A stretch of DNA of 64,000 nt from Chrysomallon squamiferum. Lineage: Eukaryota > Mollusca > Gastropoda > Neomphalida > Peltospiridae. Positions 59,640 to 64,000 of the stretch are shown in pieces. The notes under the pieces were generated by a model, which was not told where the DNA came from, did not search any database, and was given only the letters and a program-made list of their open reading frames with translations. The stretch covers positions 7,849,922-7,913,921 of the forward strand of contig CM022677.1 of the NCBI GenBank assembly GCA_012295275.1, in the 5' to 3' direction. The translations under genes and the position numbers were made by a program. Every line of letters starts with the position of its first letter. The first letter of the stretch is position 1.

Positions 59640-61140
59640 TGAGTGCGCATGTATATCAGCAATAGTGAAAATTGCCAATCTGATAATAGTATGCGTGTAT
59701 GTTTGAGTGTGAGTATAGAGATAACTGCTACTCAGATAATAGTGAGTATATTCTGTGTGTACCTGTTTGTGTGAGTGTATCAGCAATAGTGATAATTGCT
59801 ACTCTAATTATAGTGTGTGTGTTTCTGTGTGTGTATCTCCAATAGTGATAATTGCTATTCAGATAATAGTGTGTGTGTGTGAAAAAGTGACAATTGCTGC
59901 TCTGATAATAGTGTGTGTGTGAGTGTATCAGTAACAGTGATAATTGCTACTCTGATTATACTGTGTGTGTGAGTGTATCGGCAATAGTGGTTCTTGCTAC
60001 TCTGATAATGTGTGAATCAGCAATAGTGATAACCTCTAGTAATAGTGTGTGTGTGAGAGTATCACAGATAGTGATAACTGCTACTCTGATAATAGTATGT
60101 ATCTGAGAGTGTGCGTGTCTGTGTGCATATTTGTGTATGTATGTGTGAGTGTATCAGCAATAGTGATACTTGCTTCTGTGATAATACTTTGTGTGTGTAT
60201 GTGTGAGTATATCAGGAATAGTGATAATTCCTACTCAGATAATAGTGTGTATGTGTGTGTTTCAGCAATAGTGATAAATGCTACTGTCATAATAGTGTGT
60301 ATGTATCAGCAATAGTGATAATTTGTGTGTTTGTGTGTGTCAGCTATAGTGATAACTGCTCCTGTCAGAATAGTATGTGTGTTTATCAGCAATAGTGATA
60401 ACTGCTACTCTGATAATAGTATGTGTATGTCAGCAATAGTGATAACTTCTACTCAGATAATAGTGTATCAGCAATAGTGATAATTGCTATGTGTGTGTGT
60501 GTCTGAATGTATCAGTAATAGTGATAATTCCTACTCAGATAATAGTGTGTATGTTTATCAGTAATAGTGATAACTGTTCCTCTGATAATAGTGTGTGTGT
60601 ATGTGTGTGTTAAGAAATATTTGGTTATCAGTTTATATGTGATAACTGTGTGCAATGGTGATGACTGCTACTCTGATAATAGTATTTGTTTGTGCTTGTT
60701 TGTATGTGTATCAGCAATAGTGATATCTGCTACTCTCTTAATAGTATATGTGAGTGTGTTTGTTTTGGAGTGTATCAGCAATAGTGTTAATTGCTACTCT
60801 GATAAAAGTTTGTGTGTTTGTGTGTGTGAGTATATCTGCAATAGTGATAATTGCTACTCTGATAATAGTGTGTGTATATCAGTAATAGTGATAATTGCTA
60901 CTCTGATATTAGTGTGTATGTGTGTATCAGTGAGTGTGAGTATATCAGCAATAGTGATAATTGCTACTCTGATAATAGTGTGTGTGTATCAGTAATAGTG
61001 ATAATTGCTACTCTGATATTAGTGTGTATGTGTGTATGAGTGAGTGTGAGTATATCAGTAATAGTGATAATTGCTACTTAGATAATAGTGTGTGTGAGCG
61101 TGTGTATCAGCAATAGTGACAATAGTGTGTGTGTGTGTGT
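59640..61140. repeat. Minisatellite of caatagtgataattgct units
   Basis: About thirty irregular units of roughly 40-60 bp. The constant part is atcagcaatagtgataattg then ctactctgataatagtgtgtg, followed by a GT-rich spacer of variable length. The constant part contains an imperfect palindrome agcaat/attgct. The left arm of duplication B has only a few units (24.93-25.0 and 25.86-25.99 kb), so the array expanded after duplication. Open frames across it, rich in V, I and C, are repeat products. Confidence 0.93.
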
Positions 61141-61179
61141 TAATAAATATTTGGTTATCAGTTTATATATTTAAATGCT

Positions 61180-61290
61180 TTGTAGAAAATACTCAGGCCT
61201 GTTTTATTTAAATCTGATGGTGCCCTTAGTCTTTGTTTATACCACCAAGGGACACAAGTCTGAGTTAAAGATCTTGAGAGGAAACTTATT
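61180..61290 (+). pseudogene. Copy of the ILRPVLFK exon
   Basis: Reads ILRPVLFKSDGALSLCLYHQ then GTQV, TGA, VKD. Relative to the left copy it has a 12-bp in-frame deletion and mainly third-position changes up to the TGA, which both copies share; after that it diverges. Confidence 0.7.
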
Positions 61291-61299
61291 AGATAATAA

Positions 61300-62500
61300 A
61301 TTATTTTTGTATTTTTCAGAAAAAATTAGTTTTTAATTCAAAATATTAAAATAAAAGCTTGCATATTGTTTGAGATTTATTATGTTTAATTTTATTACTA
61401 TACCTACACAGGAGGAACAATAACACATCTGAAAAGCATCTTGTAAATACAATAGTTTTCAGTTCTTTATTATTTGTGACAGAGATGTAATTAGCACCAA
61501 AAAACATCAGCAGCAACATGTAACATGGTGGTGACAGTAGCAGCTATGATGTAGTAATAGTAGCAACAGCATCAACAATAGTAATAATAACAGCTACTAC
61601 TGTATCAAAAAAAAACTAGAAAGCGTAGTAGTAGTAGTAGTAATAATAATAATAATAGCAATGTAGTTTTTATAGAGGTGCAGTAGGAACAATAGCTGTA
61701 GTTGTAGTACAGAACTGGAGGCAAAAGTCAGGTATAGTGATGATGTCATAATATTTTTATTTCTTTCTCACTATCTCTAATTTTCTCCTAGCCTCTCTGG
61801 ATCTCTCTTTCACTTTCTTTCTTCCTTTCATTATCTTTCCCTGTTCATAAAGTTTATATAAGATAATCTTTAAACAAAGTAGTTGGTTTTTGCCTTGATG
61901 CACATTGAAAGGCTCACATATAACAAAACATTTGAAATAATAAAAAAAAAAAGTAATGGTAACAGAAAAAAAAAAATTAAAAAATATATTCTTTCATTTG
62001 TAATTATGTGTATTGATATCATGTGCTTATAAAATTATGTCAGTTCTTTTTGTGAAATGGACAGGGATGAAAGCTTATCTTTAAATAACTGACATTTTTG
62101 ATAACCATTGTTTTTAGAAACTACACAAATGAATGAATGAATGAATGTCAATTCTACTTCATAGAAAATGATTTTAAAAATGCTCTGTAGAAAATGTTCT
62201 GATACAAAGAATGATAATTTCAACCATACAACTTAACTCTTAACTGATGATTGTTGCCTCTATCCAGTGTTCTGATATAGAAAATAATACTTTTTACCAT
62301 CCTGATTTTCTTAATACTCTATTCAACATTTTCTGATACACATGATAAAATATGCTGTTAATTCACACACTGATCCTGATATTTATGTGCTGATAAAATA
62401 CAAGGACCAAAGTTTATAAAGGAAATCATATTTTTATTAGATTTTTGTTTTCAAACTGATCTTTATCGTTGTTGTTTTCACTGAAGTGTTTTTATAAGAA
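61300..62500. other. Non-coding stretch
   Basis: AGT/AAT trinucleotides near 61,625-61,660 and A runs near 61,945 and 61,968. A remnant of the 23,426 exon lies near 61,715-61,740. No other exon seen. The minus-strand frame at 62,035-62,223 has no motif. Confidence 0.6.
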
Positions 62501-62511
62501 GTGTTTTGATA

Positions 62512-62979
62512 ATGTCAGAAAGACCAGGGACATCAACATCAGCATCACTCACCACTGCTGAAACAACACAACAGCCTGAATCAACATAACAGCCTGAATC
62601 AGATGAGTCAGTTATTTGTTCTTTGTGTTCAGAAGAATTTTTAGATAAATATCATATGGTCTCATGTTTACCTGAATTTTGTTTCAGCTGTGTGGAGAGG
62701 TGGTCTAGAAGCAGAAGAAATTGTCCAGTTTGCTCTGCAAGATTCACCGCCATCGTGTACAACTTAAGAGATGGAAACTGCGAGATGTACACATTGCCAC
62801 CTCTCAGAGTCAGAAGAGTCAGACGACATTCTGCAGCTGGACTCATCAGGCGTATATTGGCGTATATCGGTGGTATATTTACTTTTATTAGTCGTATATT
62901 TAGTTCTCTGTTGTGGAAAATCTTATTTGTTCTAATCGAATTTTGTCTTCTGATAGGTCGTTTACTAGGATTTGTATAA
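62512..62979 (+). pseudogene. Topors-like RING finger protein, one premature stop
   Basis: From an ATG at 62,512 the frame reads MSERPGTSTSASLTTAETTQ, QPEST, then TAA (62,587-62,589), then QPESDESVICSLCSEEF and on without further stop to 62,979. The stop lies in a repeated CAG CCT GAA TCA segment where the other copy has CAA. The RING has C-x2-C (ICSLC), then SCLPEFCFSC, ERWSRSRRN and CPVC; the usual histidine of C-x-H-x-F-C is proline here. CPVCSARFTAIVYNL after it resembles Topors-type E3 ligases. A hydrophobic C-terminal tail with about two membrane-like segments (IGGIFTFISRIF, ILFVLIEFCLLIG) is unusual for Topors. No introns are visible. Translation from a non-ATG codon after the stop cannot be excluded. 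Confidence 0.75.
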
Positions 62980-63229
62980 TATTAGAAACCTGACAATGTT
63001 ATTCTAGGTGTATTGCTTTAACTTCAGCTGGCATCCTTCTGTCATTTTTTTATTTTATGATGATGATAGTAACAGTAATAGATACAGACACTTATTTGTA
63101 AAATATTTATTTGAAGTTGATAATATCTGCAGTGATAATAACTTTCTGTCCCTTTTGCCCCAGCATATCAGTGCTATAGGAGATTGTGTTGATGATGTTG
63201 ACGTGAAGCTGGTTATGCTCCTTGAAGCT

Positions 63230-63445
63230 CTATAACCTTGAGAGTCAAAAGAGTCAGAAGAGTCAGACGACATTCTTCAGCTGGACCCATCAACCGTCAG
63301 TCTGTTATCAGTCGTATATTTACTTCTCTATTGTGGAAAATCTTATTTGTTATATTACAATTTTGTTATCTCATAGGTCATGTACTGGGATGTGAGTAAT
63401 ATCTGAAACCTTACAACATTACTCTAGGTGTATTAGCTTTCCTTC
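63230..63445 (+). repeat. Partial tandem copy of the RING gene 3' end
   Basis: Repeats the segment 62,800-63,030 (gagtcagaagagtcagacga, ttgtggaaaatcttatttgt, actctaggtgtatta) after about 430 bp, with indels and without the RING part. It cannot encode the tail in one frame. Confidence 0.85.
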
Positions 63446-63489
63446 GGCTGGTATCAGTTGAAAAAAAGAAGTTGAAAGATGAAAGTTCT

Positions 63490-63585
63490 GAAAAAAAAAA
63501 AAAAAAATTGATAATGATGATGTTTGTGTGTCTCTGTGTGCGAATGTGTGTGTGTGAGTGTGTGTGTGTGTGTGTCTGGCTATTT
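63490..63585. repeat. Poly-A and GT microsatellite
   Basis: An A15 run near 63,491-63,506 followed by GT-rich sequence to 63,577. Placed between the RING duplicate and duplication D. Confidence 0.85.
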
Positions 63586-63594
63586 TTGTATAGA

Positions 63595-64000
63595 TAACAA
63601 CTGCTGAAATCTCTATATTTATAGCCCATTTTGCATTCACTATTTCCGAATCCTTTGCCTAATTTTGATTCAGATTAAACTGATTTGACATACAGATATT
63701 ATTATCATGATGCATATACATATCTAAAAACATTGACGGTAGTTACAAATATTTATGGGAATTATAGGCCTAACGCTGGGTTAGATCTTTTCTCAAGTTA
63801 GATCTGAAATATGTCTAGTCGACGTATTTATATTTCCCGCCGATCTTTCTACGTCACTGCAAATCTTTATTTATTTATTTATTTTATTTTATTTTATTTT
63901 ATTTTATTTTATTTTAAAGCTACCGAATTAAAATTCCAACAGAAAAATTGCTTGATGCAAATCCTGATAAAGATGAGACAAGAATCATATATGAATTTAA
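63595..64000 (+). repeat. Direct duplication D, right copy (cut by window end)
   Basis: Partner of 15,940-16,970, shorter inside. A TTTTA run (63,867-63,913) stands where the left copy has other TTTA words. The last part holds an exon-like frame, EKLLDANPDKDETRIIYEF, which is still open at base 64,000 and may continue beyond the window. Confidence 0.8.

Larger units (their letters stand above)
56820..61900 (+). repeat. Inverted duplication B, right arm (decayed)
   Basis: Partner of 23,200-30,840. Exon remnants appear in the expected order on the plus strand but are truncated or frameshifted. No trace of the MULE insertions is present. Confidence 0.9.

Noticed and set aside
59915-60995. Cysteine/valine-rich open frames up to 142 codons
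   Set aside because: They follow the atagtgataattgct repeat and its GT spacers; unit lengths vary and the frame is not kept between units.

Overview
The window is eukaryotic, AT-rich and dominated by non-coding DNA. Microsatellites are everywhere, genes are split into short exons with GT..AG boundaries, and there is a 200-base assembly gap at 15,368-15,567. The repeated motif aagggagataactct, which I know as very common in molluscan genomes, the thrombospondin type-1 repeats and the FLYWCH/MULE and Tc1 elements suggest a lophotrochozoan, most likely a mollusc. That assignment is inference.

Layout. 1.0-1.6 kb: a CpG-containing satellite of about 135 bp, seen again at 52.9-54.2 kb. 2.3-2.6 kb: a short hAT-type element with a perfect 8-bp target duplication. 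6.1-13.1 kb (+): exon-like pieces, then decayed thrombospondin type-1 (TSR) exons, followed directly by a 1.8-kb minisatellite of 46-bp units. 22.8-31.6 kb (-): the best gene of the window, a chain of exons with matching phases ending in a stop at 22,783, interrupted by two FLYWCH/MULE transposase remnants. 31.5-35.5 kb (-): an inverted copy of the TSR region. 36.49-37.77 kb: a complete-length but broken Tc1-like element. 38.1-48.5 kb (-): a second multi-exon gene with coiled-coil-like exons, with a retroelement integrase remnant (45.8-46.9 kb) in it. 54.9-55.2 kb: a possible bidirectional promoter. 56.8-61.9 kb (+): a decayed inverted copy of the 22.8-31 kb gene, containing a 1.5-kb minisatellite. 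62.5-63.0 kb (+): a Topors-like RING gene with one stop codon, and a partial tandem copy of its 3' end. 63.6-64.0 kb: a direct copy of 15.9-17.0 kb carrying a short exon-like frame cut by the window edge.

The main structural theme is duplication. There are three inverted duplications with different symmetry axes (8.85-12.64 with 32.18-35.52 kb; 18.5-19.55 with 50.8-51.9 kb; 23.2-30.84 with 56.8-61.9 kb), plus direct and tandem copies. Comparing copies identifies which frames were once coding. In-frame TGA codons recur inside otherwise well-formed exons, in several cases where a cysteine or tryptophan is expected. Decay is the simplest reading, but the pattern deserves a check against transcripts. 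No operon, CRISPR, rRNA or tRNA gene was seen.
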